From positions 1 to 12,785 of the forward strand of contig JAZRDJ010000012.1 in assembly GCA_045660245.1 (NCBI GenBank): a stretch of DNA of 12,785 nucleotides, read 5' to 3'. Below, in pieces: positions 6,190 through 12,785 of this stretch (its first letter is position 1; each line of letters starts with the position of its first letter). Below the pieces are notes generated by a model. That model was given only the letters and a program-made list of their open reading frames with translations. It made no database searches and had not been told where the DNA came from. The stretch comes from RGIG3872 sp045660245. GTDB lineage: Bacteria; Bacillota; Clostridia; Christensenellales; UBA1242. Position numbers and translations under genes: made by a program.

Positions 6190-8754
6190 ATGTCTGCTTT
6201 GTTGCAAATAAAAGATGTTGATATGGCACTTAAGGATATTTTGAAACCTCAAGCGGGGGATTATGATATTTTTGAGTCTGAGGAATACAAAAAGGTGGTT
6301 CGTGCATTCAGCGAACTTTCTCTTGATGCTTTTGGAGATGTGATTAATGGTGCATTGTTTTTCAGAGAACTTGCAATCGGGAATGCGAGTTCTTCTGCAA
6401 TTTCTGATGTTGTGAGGATTTTGGCGGAGCAAGATTTTGAGGCACTCAAAAAGTACAATCAAGCAGTGGTGGCAATTGGCAGTATGGATCTTGACGAAAA
6501 ATCAAGAAACGCTCTTGTGAAGCAGATTTATAATTCAATTGAACCTGCAATCAATGAGCAAAATTCATCACTTATTGATGTTTCAACTGAGTTTGTGAGA
6601 AAGGCAGAAAAAGCATCTGCATCTTTCTCAACAATGAAGAATGAAACAAAAGCCGAACTTGTGCATGATATTTTTCAAAACTGCACAAGACGAATGAAAA
6701 ATTTTTGGCAAAGAATTGAACCTGAAAAGTTCAAAGGTGTGGTTGATACTCTCATGGGAGAACTTGGTAGAGATAATTTTTCTGAAGAAGAAATTATTGA
6801 ACTTTCTTCAAGATGTGCAACAATTTTTTGTGAATCAACGAGAGAAAAGATATTGGGGATTGAAAAAGTTTTTGAAGAGTACAAAGATTATGTAATTTTG
6901 ATGTCTGAGACAGCACATGAAATGTCAGCAGATACAATTGAGAAGTTCAAGAATATTTCATTCAAACAAATTCTCAAGAGGGCAGGCTCAATTGCGAAAT
7001 CAACGCCTGAACTAATTGAGGAAACAAGCAAACTCTTGCGTGGTTCGTCTGTTGGTGAGATTTTTGAGGAAAGATCAAAAAAAGACGACAGATTCAATAG
7101 TCTTTTCAATGAATTTAAAAATGCAAAAATTGATCTTTCGCTTTCCGACATGATTTGGGTAATGCACAAAAATCCTTCAGTTTTTGGTGCAAGTGTTGAA
7201 AATACTCTTTTGTCTTTGAAAATCATCAAGGAATCAATGATCAAGTCTTATGGCGAAAAGACGCAAAAAGTTGACTTTTCTGCACTTCTCACAAGAGATA
7301 ATTTTTTGAAAGGAATGCCAAAAACAACGCATCCAGAGGATATTGAAAAATCGATTGAACTCTTGTCCAGTGTGATCCCTGCGGGAGAACTTGTGACATT
7401 TTTGCAAAATGACATGAGAATTTTGGACGTGCCATATGACAGGCTTCAATCAACGATTGTGAATGTACTTGTTTCAAACAAAACAATGGATGGACTTGTT
7501 GAGGAACTCGGCAACGCACTTACCAGCAAGATCTATGAGATGGTGTCAAAAAAACAAGGTGACAAGATTAAAGAAGACCAAAATGTCGATGTCGCAAAAT
7601 CTCTTGATGCAATCTCTTCAAGAATTAATGTTTCCTTTGAATCAAGTGTAATGGAAGACCTGGTTTTTGATTTGGATTTTGCAAAACTCAAGACTTTTCT
7701 TGGCCCTTATTTTGAAGAATTTGAGAAGCGTTTCAAAACCAGTAACATTGACACAAATTCAATCAATGAAGTGTTGGAAAGAACAAGGGTTTCTTCACGA
7801 AAAGTTGAAATGTACCAGCGTGTGAATTCAGCAAAGATTTCTCTTGATGGAAAAAATGTGCAGGGATATGTCCATGACAAAAAAGGATCGGGGATTGATA
7901 TTATTGAACTCTTGTGGCAACTCCACAGAAACATGCAGTCAGAAATTGGTCTCATCAAGAGATTTGTTCAGAACCCAGATCTTACAACTGCAGAAAAACA
8001 AATGTATATCACATCAACAAACTATTTCAAATTGGCTGTCGAACGTGATGATGTGCTTGACTTCACAAAAAATCCTGACAGGCAACTTCGTGATGCTGTG
8101 TTTGCTGCAAAAACAATGGTTGATGATTCGTTCATGGAACTCACAAAACTGTTTTCAAAGTTCATTAAGTCAAACAGGGATATTATTGACAGAAAGGCAG
8201 AAGAACTTGAAGAACAGAAGAATATCTTGGAATCAAGGCTTAGTGAAAATTCATTTGTTTCATTGGTCGGCAGTTCTGTTGAGATTATGTCAAAAAGAGA
8301 ATATTTGAAAAAAGAACTTGAAATTGTGAAAGAGAAATTTGACAAAGCATCAAGGATTTATTCAAAGTCAAAACAGGCAATTAGGGAAAAGAAGAAAGAA
8401 ATCAAAGAGGAGCGATTAAACCCATCTCAAAAGAAAGCCGGAGATGAAATTAGCAAAGGCGAAAATTTGACAGTGTTTGCAATGCTCGATGAATCTGCAA
8501 GGCTTGTGAAACTTGAAAGTGAACTTGGAGGGCTCATTCAGAACCATGAGGGAAACAAAGAAAAACTTGACTTTTTGATGCAACAAATCAACAATAATCA
8601 AAAATTGTTAACTGAACTTTCACTCATTGAAAACTATGATTCAATTTCAGAAAGTACAAAACAAAAAATCAAGAGCATCAAATCAAGGCTTGATCATGTG
8701 TATCATGTGAAACATTTGATTGAACAAGATGAAGACTCTCAGTCAGGAAAGTAA
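6190..8754 (+). CDS. Large cytoplasmic all-helical coiled-coil protein, unknown family (854 aa)
   Basis: Not recognised. There is no signal peptide, no membrane segment, and no Walker, HKD, zinc-finger or nuclease motif that I can see; only three Cys occur (all within about the first 225 residues). It looks helical almost throughout. Residues 1 to about 530 are a run of amphipathic helices without a clear repeat. About 538-567 (around KISLDGKNVQGYVHDKKGSG) is the one Gly-rich, strand-like insert. About 660-740 and 765-850 are heptad-like, Lys/Glu-rich coiled coils, and the C-terminus is acidic (EQDEDSQSGK). ATG 6190 is chosen because AAGGAG lies 6 nt upstream; the in-frame ATG at 6172 lies before that site. 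It is a single-gene unit with a near-consensus promoter and its own terminator, so it is probably well expressed. A structural, scaffold or chromosome-organising role fits the shape, but this is only inference. Confidence 0.88.
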   Translation: MSALLQIKDVDMALKDILKPQAGDYDIFESEEYKKVVRAFSELSLDAFGDVINGALFFRELAIGNASSSAISDVVRILAEQDFEALKKYNQAVVAIGSMDLDEKSRNALVKQIYNSIEPAINEQNSSLIDVSTEFVRKAEKASASFSTMKNETKAELVHDIFQNCTRRMKNFWQRIEPEKFKGVVDTLMGELGRDNFSEEEIIELSSRCATIFCESTREKILGIEKVFEEYKDYVILMSETAHEMSADTIEKFKNISFKQILKRAGSIAKSTPELIEETSKLLRGSSVGEIFEERSKKDDRFNSLFNEFKNAKIDLSLSDMIWVMHKNPSVFGASVENTLLSLKIIKESMIKSYGEKTQKVDFSALLTRDNFLKGMPKTTHPEDIEKSIELLSSVIPAGELVTFLQNDMRILDVPYDRLQSTIVNVLVSNKTMDGLVEELGNALTSKIYEMVSKKQGDKIKEDQNVDVAKSLDAISSRINVSFESSVMEDLVFDLDFAKLKTFLGPYFEEFEKRFKTSNIDTNSINEVLERTRVSSRKVEMYQRVNSAKISLDGKNVQGYVHDKKGSGIDIIELLWQLHRNMQSEIGLIKRFVQNPDLTTAEKQMYITSTNYFKLAVERDDVLDFTKNPDRQLRDAVFAAKTMVDDSFMELTKLFSKFIKSNRDIIDRKAEELEEQKNILESRLSENSFVSLVGSSVEIMSKREYLKKELEIVKEKFDKASRIYSKSKQAIREKKKEIKEERLNPSQKKAGDEISKGENLTVFAMLDESARLVKLESELGGLIQNHEGNKEKLDFLMQQINNNQKLLTELSLIENYDSISESTKQKIKSIKSRLDHVYHVKHLIEQDEDSQSGK

Positions 8755-8773
8755 ATCCAAAATGACAAACGTC

Positions 8774-8806
8774 AAAAACACCACAAGACATTTGTGGTGT
8801 TTTTTT
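8774..8806. terminator. Terminator after the 854-aa protein gene
   Basis: 13-bp perfect stem AAAAACACCACAA (8774-8786) / complement (8792-8804), 5-nt loop GACAT, and seven T at 8800-8806. Confidence 0.93.
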
Positions 8807-8836
8807 GTGTCAAATTTCAACAAATATTGTAATTTG

Positions 8837-8866
8837 TTGACGAGGTGTGAGATTTTGTATTATTAT
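8837..8866 (+). promoter_or_regulatory. Promoter of the YwaF/TMEM164-like operon
   Basis: TTGACG (8837-8842), 18-nt spacer, TATTAT (8861-8866); an overlapping TATTAT at 8858 would give a 15-nt spacer. The leader ends with AGGAAG at 8891-8896. Confidence 0.72.
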
Positions 8867-8906
8867 ATATGTATATTATACAATAATTCGAGGAAGTAAT
8901 TCTGAA

Positions 8907-9638
8907 ATGTTTGTTTGGACAAAAGATGATTTAATGGTTTTGTTGCCGGTGCTTGCTGGCATTATTATTTTTTCTGTAGTGATTGGAGTTATCTTCAAAA
9001 ACAAGTCAGAAAAAGTGAGATCTGTTCCGCTCATGATCATAACTTCAACAATGCTTGTTTTGGAGGTTATCAAACAAATTATAGAGTTGTCTGATGGATT
9101 ATATAATTTTTATGCTTTTCCAATGCATTTTTGTAGTTTGTTTTTATATTTTTATCCACTTGCGTGTTTCGCAAAAGGAAAGGTTCAATCTTTCGGGAAA
9201 ACAATGGCTTTTGCAAGTTCTGCATTCATGACGTTGATGTTTTATTTCAATCCTGGCACAATCATTGGTGAGGCAACGACAGCGAATGTGTTTGCTGGGT
9301 TTTCGTCTTTTCACACATTTGTTTATCATAATTTTGTTATTTTGTTTTTCTTCATGTCAATTATGCTCAAATTCTATAATTTCAACAAATGGTCATTGTT
9401 GCACGCTGTGATTGGATTTTCGGCCTATGCTATCGTTGCTGTACCTTGTGCGCATTTGATGAATGTGAATTTCTGCAACTTGCTAATAAGTAATATTGGT
9501 TTCATGGAAAGTCTGAGGCTTTCGGTGGGGCAGGTTTGGTACACAATTGTTATGTACTTGGTGGCAATTATTGGTGGAATTGTGATTGTTTCGGTTCCAC
9601 TTTTAATAAAAAAACTCAATAAAAGGAGAATTAAATAA
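8907..9638 (+). CDS. YwaF/TMEM164-like multi-pass membrane protein, first paralog
   Basis: A 243-aa protein with about six or seven hydrophobic helices and a basic C-terminal tail (KKLNKRRIK). The second helix carries E53..K56-Q57. The next begins YAFP72-M-H74-F-C76-S, the P-x-H-x-C-S pattern I associate with the TMEM164/YwaF family; a further pair H136 and H141 lies in FHTFVYHN. Human TMEM164 has been reported as an acyltransferase using a conserved Cys, but bacterial YwaF proteins have no established activity, so acyl transfer here is inference. ATG 8907 is chosen with AGGAAG 10 nt upstream; the longer frame from GTG 8847 overlaps the -10 region and is rejected. Its stop shares one base with the start of the second paralog, so the two are probably translated together. 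It uses some rare codons (ATA, CTA), unlike enolase. Confidence 0.85.
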   Translation: MFVWTKDDLMVLLPVLAGIIIFSVVIGVIFKNKSEKVRSVPLMIITSTMLVLEVIKQIIELSDGLYNFYAFPMHFCSLFLYFYPLACFAKGKVQSFGKTMAFASSAFMTLMFYFNPGTIIGEATTANVFAGFSSFHTFVYHNFVILFFFMSIMLKFYNFNKWSLLHAVIGFSAYAIVAVPCAHLMNVNFCNLLISNIGFMESLRLSVGQVWYTIVMYLVAIIGGIVIVSVPLLIKKLNKRRIK

Positions 9639-10489
9639 TGAACTTTTTTGAAAAAATACTTGAAGCACTCGATGGGAAAATGATTAAGCCAACGCTTTAT
9701 GGCTGGTTCCACATTGTTGCGCTTGTTGTGATGATTGCACTTATTGTTTTGGTTGTTTTCAAGTGTCGCAAACTTTCAGACAAGGCGTTTCGAATTATTG
9801 TGCTTTCGACTGCGCTCACATTGATCGTTTTTGAAATTTACAAACAATTGAATTTCTCATACAATCCTAGCACTGACACATGGGGGTATCAATGGTATGC
9901 ATTCCCATTCCAGTTCTGCTCAAGTCCGATGTATGTGTTGCTCTTGATTGCACTTTTGAAAGAAGGTAAATTCAGAAACTTCCTTTGTTCATTTATGGCA
10001 ACATTTGGACTTTTTGCTGGCATTGGTGTGATGTTGTTCCCAAGCACGGTGTTCATTGATACAATCGGAATCAACATTCAAACGATGGTTCACCATGGAA
10101 GTATGGTAGTGATGGGTGTTTTGATGTATGTGTCTGGCAGAGCCAAACTTGAACACAAGACAATCCTCAAAGGCACTGCTGTGTTTGGAGTGCTCGTGGC
10201 TGTTGCTCTTGCCATGAACATCATTTTCCATTATGCAGGTGACGGAAGTACATTCAATATGTTCTTTATCGGACCATTTGCGAGTTCATGCGATATCCCA
10301 GTTGCAAATCTTCTCTATACACCAGTCACAAACAATGCATTTATGTGGGTTGTGTTCTTGATTGGATATTTTGGTGGGTTCATGCTTTGCGGTTATATCA
10401 TGCTTCTGATTGCGATGCTCATTGCAACGATAAACAAGAAGGTCAAAGCAAAAAAAGAAAATAAAGAAGTTGCTGAATCTGCAAAATAA
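9638..10489 (+). CDS. YwaF/TMEM164-like multi-pass membrane protein, second paralog
   Basis: A 283-aa protein with about six or seven hydrophobic helices and a Lys/Glu-rich cytoplasmic-looking tail (NKKVKAKKENKE). It lines up with the gene before it: E66..K69-Q70 against E53..K56-Q57, YAFP90-F-Q92-F-C94-S against YAFPMHFCS, and QTMVHH153-G against HTFVYHN. Thus the Cys and the late His are kept, while the His two residues before the Cys has become Gln, and the earlier His of the second motif is also Gln. The N-terminus is longer, with a helix around YGWFHIVAL. ATG 9638 overlaps the preceding stop by one base (TAATG), with AAGGAG at 9623-9628 inside the first gene. The pair looks like an old tandem duplication; a heteromeric complex is plausible but unproven. 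Confidence 0.85.
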   Translation: MNFFEKILEALDGKMIKPTLYGWFHIVALVVMIALIVLVVFKCRKLSDKAFRIIVLSTALTLIVFEIYKQLNFSYNPSTDTWGYQWYAFPFQFCSSPMYVLLLIALLKEGKFRNFLCSFMATFGLFAGIGVMLFPSTVFIDTIGINIQTMVHHGSMVVMGVLMYVSGRAKLEHKTILKGTAVFGVLVAVALAMNIIFHYAGDGSTFNMFFIGPFASSCDIPVANLLYTPVTNNAFMWVVFLIGYFGGFMLCGYIMLLIAMLIATINKKVKAKKENKEVAESAK

Positions 10490-10505
10490 AATTTGTGGCA
10501 AAAAC

Positions 10506-10538
10506 AAAACTCCTTGGTGATTGGCACCAAGGAGTTTT
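10506..10538. terminator. Bidirectional terminator between convergent operons
   Basis: A 14-bp perfect stem, AAAACTCCTTGGTG / CACCAAGGAGTTTT, with 5-nt loop ATTGG, is flanked by further A and T bases. It ends the YwaF-like operon (stop at 10489) on the plus strand and the cardiolipin synthase operon (stop at 10557) on the minus strand. It is joint longest of the perfect stems here, with the one after enolase. Confidence 0.95.
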
Positions 10539-10556
10539 ATTTTATGCATATAATAA

Positions 10557-12134
10557 TCACATAAAGGGAGAAATAATATTAAGCAGACCAGCAAGTGTTC
10601 TGAATGATCGTTTGTTTCGTTTTTGGTTTTCATTTGTGATTTCAATCGATTTTGAAATAGTGTAATCAAAATCATCAAGAATGCTTTTCATTGTTGCTTG
10701 ATTGTTTGTGAGGACTGCGCTTTCGAATTGTTGATGAAAACTCCTGAGATCCATGTTTATTGAACCAACGATACAAAGGTTTTCGGTGCAAATTACTTTG
10801 CTATGAACAAAACTGTTTTTCATGGTGTATACTTTCACGCCACTTTCGAGTATTTTTTCTGCATTATTTCTTGATACGATATGTACAAATTTTTTATCCG
10901 CGACATCTGGAAGAACAATTCGTACATCAACACCAGATCTGGCTTTGGAAATGATCAAATTTGTGATGGTTTCGTCTGGAACAAAGTAGGGCGTCATGAT
11001 GTATAGATGTTTTGATGCACCTGAGATGAGGTTGACAAAAACATTTTGTGCAATTGAGTGGCTATAATTAGGTCCGCTAACAAATGGAACAACAACTCCA
11101 TCGGCATTTTGATTTTGGGGATTTTTGATAATATATTTTTCGAATTCAATGTTTTGTTTTGATACAAATTTCCATTGCTCAAGAAATGCCAGAGTAAAAT
11201 TATTTACGGCATCACCTTGGATTTTGATTCCTGCATCTTTCCAATACCCATGCATTCGTTTTTCATTTGTATATTCATCAGCAAGATTTGCTCCGCCGGT
11301 ATATGCAATGTTTCCATCAACCACAACTATTTTTCGATGATCTCTCAAATTGAGTGCAATATTGAATATTGGTATAAATCTATTATATTCTTGGAGTTCA
11401 ATTCCTGCCTTTTTGATCAACTTTTTTGTTTTTCTTTTAAGGGAATGGTGGCTACCCATGTCGTCATAAATAATTTTTATTGCAACATTTTCGGACGCCT
11501 TTTGGAACAGAATATCCAGAAATTTATTTAAAAGTCTGCCGTTCGATATAATAAAATATTCTATGAATATGTATTTTTTTGCTTTGCTCAAACTTTCAAG
11601 TATATCATCAAACAACGATGTTCCACTTTGAAAATATTGAGTTTTCGATGTCGTGCTGGCGGGGAAGTTTCCCATACGAGATAGGTAATTGCAACAATTT
11701 TGAACTTGTGAAGGTTGATTTTGAATGTCACTAAGGTTGTTTTTAAAATGTTTTGTTTCGTTCAAAATTTTTGAGTATTTTTTTTGTGATCTTCCAAAAG
11801 ATATGTTTTTGTCAGACAAAAGAAAAATTGCAAAACCAAATCCAAAGGAAATTAACAAAAACAAAATCCAAGTCGCTTTTGCTTGACTATTGTAATTGCT
11901 GGAAAGGACATATATACAAGTTATGAGTGTTGCAAGAAGCGAAAACATCAAGTACCAACTAAAGAGTGCTGCAAAATAAAGATATGACAAAATAAGAATT
12001 GATACTTGAACAGCAATCGACAGAAACACCATCAATGTTTTCAAAACGCCAAAGTTATTTCCTTCTGTTTGAAGTTTGATTGTATAGATGTGATCGCTAT
12101 GTCTTGAAGTTGAAATTTTATTTGTTTTGTTCAT
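10557..12134 (-). CDS. cls: Cardiolipin synthase (PLD superfamily)
   Basis: 525 aa. Bacterial cardiolipin synthases condense two phosphatidylglycerols into cardiolipin and glycerol at the membrane. The N-terminus has hydrophobic helices at about 30-80 and 88-110. Two PLD motifs follow: H266-R-K268-(4)-D273 in DHRKIVVVDG, trailed by GGANLADEY, and H444-S-K446-(4)-E451 in HSKVICTEN, trailed by GSINMDLRSF. The second has Glu in place of the usual Asp; His and Lys are intact. The IYDDMGS, YNRF and MTPYFVPDE segments are typical of the family. ATG 12134 is chosen: GGAG (12147-12144) lies 9 nt upstream; the upstream in-frame TTG at 12149 includes part of that site. The start overlaps the end of the preceding 180-aa membrane protein gene by 17 nt, so the two form an operon. 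It is the only gene here ending in TGA. Length is near the family norm of about 480-510, with a longer linker at 110-165. Confidence 0.93.
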   Translation of the reverse strand: MNKTNKISTSRHSDHIYTIKLQTEGNNFGVLKTLMVFLSIAVQVSILILSYLYFAALFSWYLMFSLLATLITCIYVLSSNYNSQAKATWILFLLISFGFGFAIFLLSDKNISFGRSQKKYSKILNETKHFKNNLSDIQNQPSQVQNCCNYLSRMGNFPASTTSKTQYFQSGTSLFDDILESLSKAKKYIFIEYFIISNGRLLNKFLDILFQKASENVAIKIIYDDMGSHHSLKRKTKKLIKKAGIELQEYNRFIPIFNIALNLRDHRKIVVVDGNIAYTGGANLADEYTNEKRMHGYWKDAGIKIQGDAVNNFTLAFLEQWKFVSKQNIEFEKYIIKNPQNQNADGVVVPFVSGPNYSHSIAQNVFVNLISGASKHLYIMTPYFVPDETITNLIISKARSGVDVRIVLPDVADKKFVHIVSRNNAEKILESGVKVYTMKNSFVHSKVICTENLCIVGSINMDLRSFHQQFESAVLTNNQATMKSILDDFDYTISKSIEITNENQKRNKRSFRTLAGLLNIISPFM

Positions 12135-12660
12135 TTGTGGATTCTCCAAGAAGAGTTTTTGCTCTGTTTGTTATTTGCTCGATTTCTTCGTTTAATTTTA
12201 TATGCTTTTGGTTGAAAAGTATATCTTCCTTTTGGCGTAATTTGGGCAATGCGATTATTTCGAATATTGCAAGAGCAATGCTTGATAGGAGAAACAATAT
12301 GGCAAAAAACAAATGTGAAAATTGAATTGGTTTCAACAGCAATGTCAAGCCAAAAACAATGAGTGAGATGAATGTTAGCCCAATTGTTAGTCCGAGAATG
12401 ATTGAAGTTCTGTGCTTATTTTTTCCTAATTTCCCGAGTTCATTTATTTTCTCTTCCATGTATACTTGTTCAAGTTGAAGTTCGTCTTTATTTTTGATTT
12501 TGTGGGGTCTTGAAAGTGAAAGGTTGGCAAGATCTTGATAGTTTTCATGGTTTTGACAAGAATCAAGAACCCAGCCAAAGGATTCATAATGTTTGATTAT
12601 TTCTTTTGATTTGTTCTTTTTTACGTATAGATTAAGTATATCTAAATCTTTATTTTCCAT
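12118..12660 (-). CDS. Two-helix membrane protein of unknown function (180 aa)
   Basis: Unrecognised by name, though the N-terminus resembles a small domain I associate with Bacillota hypothetical proteins. Residues 1-80 are soluble and charged, with HYESFGWVLDSCQNHENYQDLANLSLSRP. Two hydrophobic helices follow at about 84-108 and 115-140 with a short loop between, then a charged, helical tail (LRQKEDILFNQKHIKLNEEIEQI). Both ends are likely cytoplasmic. The start is taken as ATG 12660; no good AGGAG precedes it (only GTGG at about 12672-12675), and an in-frame GTG at 12675 is possible, so translation may be weak. It is upstream of and overlaps the cardiolipin synthase start by 17 nt, which argues for co-translation and perhaps a role in the same membrane process. 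I could not fix a convincing promoter in 12661-12765. Confidence 0.78.
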   Translation of the reverse strand: MENKDLDILNLYVKKNKSKEIIKHYESFGWVLDSCQNHENYQDLANLSLSRPHKIKNKDELQLEQVYMEEKINELGKLGKNKHRTSIILGLTIGLTFISLIVFGLTLLLKPIQFSHLFFAILFLLSSIALAIFEIIALPKLRQKEDILFNQKHIKLNEEIEQITNRAKTLLGESTNEQNK

Positions 12661-12765
12661 AATTTGTATTACCACAATTGTTTGAGTTTAGTATATAACT
12701 ATATTGCCACAAATATTAACAAAGAAATAATGCAAACAATGCTTTTTTTTGGTAGAAAATAAACA

Positions 12766-12785
12766 AAGAGCAATTAATTGCTCTT
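12766..12785. repeat. 20-nt perfect palindrome at window end, probable terminator stem
   Basis: AAGAGCAATTAATTGCTCTT is fully self-complementary. It lies at the window edge, about 105 nt before the start of the 180-aa gene on the minus strand. Its A-run/stem/T-run look matches the other terminators, so it probably ends a gene lying to the right, but any T-run is outside the window. An operator is the alternative. Confidence 0.55.

Noticed and set aside
6043..6462. 139-codon minus-strand frame across the 5090 gene end and the 854-aa gene start
   Set aside because: Would run through a strong terminator and a consensus promoter of the opposite strand; no start signals.
7844..8308. 154-codon plus-strand frame inside the 854-aa gene
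   Set aside because: Out-of-frame shadow rich in Ser, Gln and Asn, without a ribosome binding site; the host gene has a coherent helical product across it.
10557..10559. TGA read as Trp (Mollicutes code)
   Set aside because: Read-through would add only four residues before TAA, all visible Trp codons are TGG, and the genes need no recoding; TGA is simply the stop of cls.
10286..10678. 130-codon minus-strand frame over the convergent junction
   Set aside because: Crosses the 14-bp terminator and overlaps two supported genes; the His/Cys-rich product looks like reverse reading of membrane helices.
1..12785. CRISPR array, tRNA, rRNA, IS element, prophage or defence genes
   Set aside because: No regularly spaced repeats, no cloverleaf-like structures, no transposase or integrase motifs and no flanking direct repeats were found by reading both strands.

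Overview
This 12.8 kb window is AT-rich chromosomal DNA of a low-GC Gram-positive type (Bacillota; an uncultured clostridial or related lineage is my inference). The grounds are near-consensus AGGAG ribosome binding sites, sigma-A promoters that often carry an extended TGn -10 box, short intrinsic terminators after most transcription units, and the protein families present. Trp is always TGG. Stops are TAA, except one TGA at the cardiolipin synthase. I see no tRNA, rRNA, CRISPR array, IS element, prophage gene or toxin-antitoxin pair. It reads as core-like chromosome with several poorly characterised genes, not as a mobile island.

Left part (1-3300). A 101-aa protein of unknown function (minus strand) has a TTGACA-17-TATATT promoter and diverges from a stand-alone CYTH-domain protein (class IV adenylate cyclase / thiamine-triphosphatase-like). 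The CYTH gene converges, across a bidirectional terminator, on a two-domain protein that joins an AAA_28-type P-loop NTPase to a second CYTH domain. Divergent from that is a TtcA-family PP-loop protein (predicted tRNA 2-thiocytidine synthesis) with a GTG start.

Middle (3300-8810). Three single-gene plus-strand units, each with its own promoter and terminator: enolase (eno); a membrane-anchored, probably extracytoplasmic protein that looks like a beta-propeller; and an 854-aa, cytoplasmic, almost all-helical protein with a coiled-coil C-terminus that I cannot assign to a family. That last gene is the most likely undescribed component here.

Right part (8810-12785). A two-gene operon with a 1-nt TAATG overlap encodes diverged paralogous multi-pass membrane proteins of the YwaF/TMEM164 type. 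It converges, across a 14-bp perfect hairpin, on a minus-strand operon made of a 180-aa two-helix membrane protein and a cardiolipin synthase with two PLD motifs, the second of which has Glu where Asp is usual. The membrane-lipid theme (possible acyltransferase-like pair beside cardiolipin synthase) is suggestive, but the two operons have opposite orientation and separate transcription, so a functional link is inference only.
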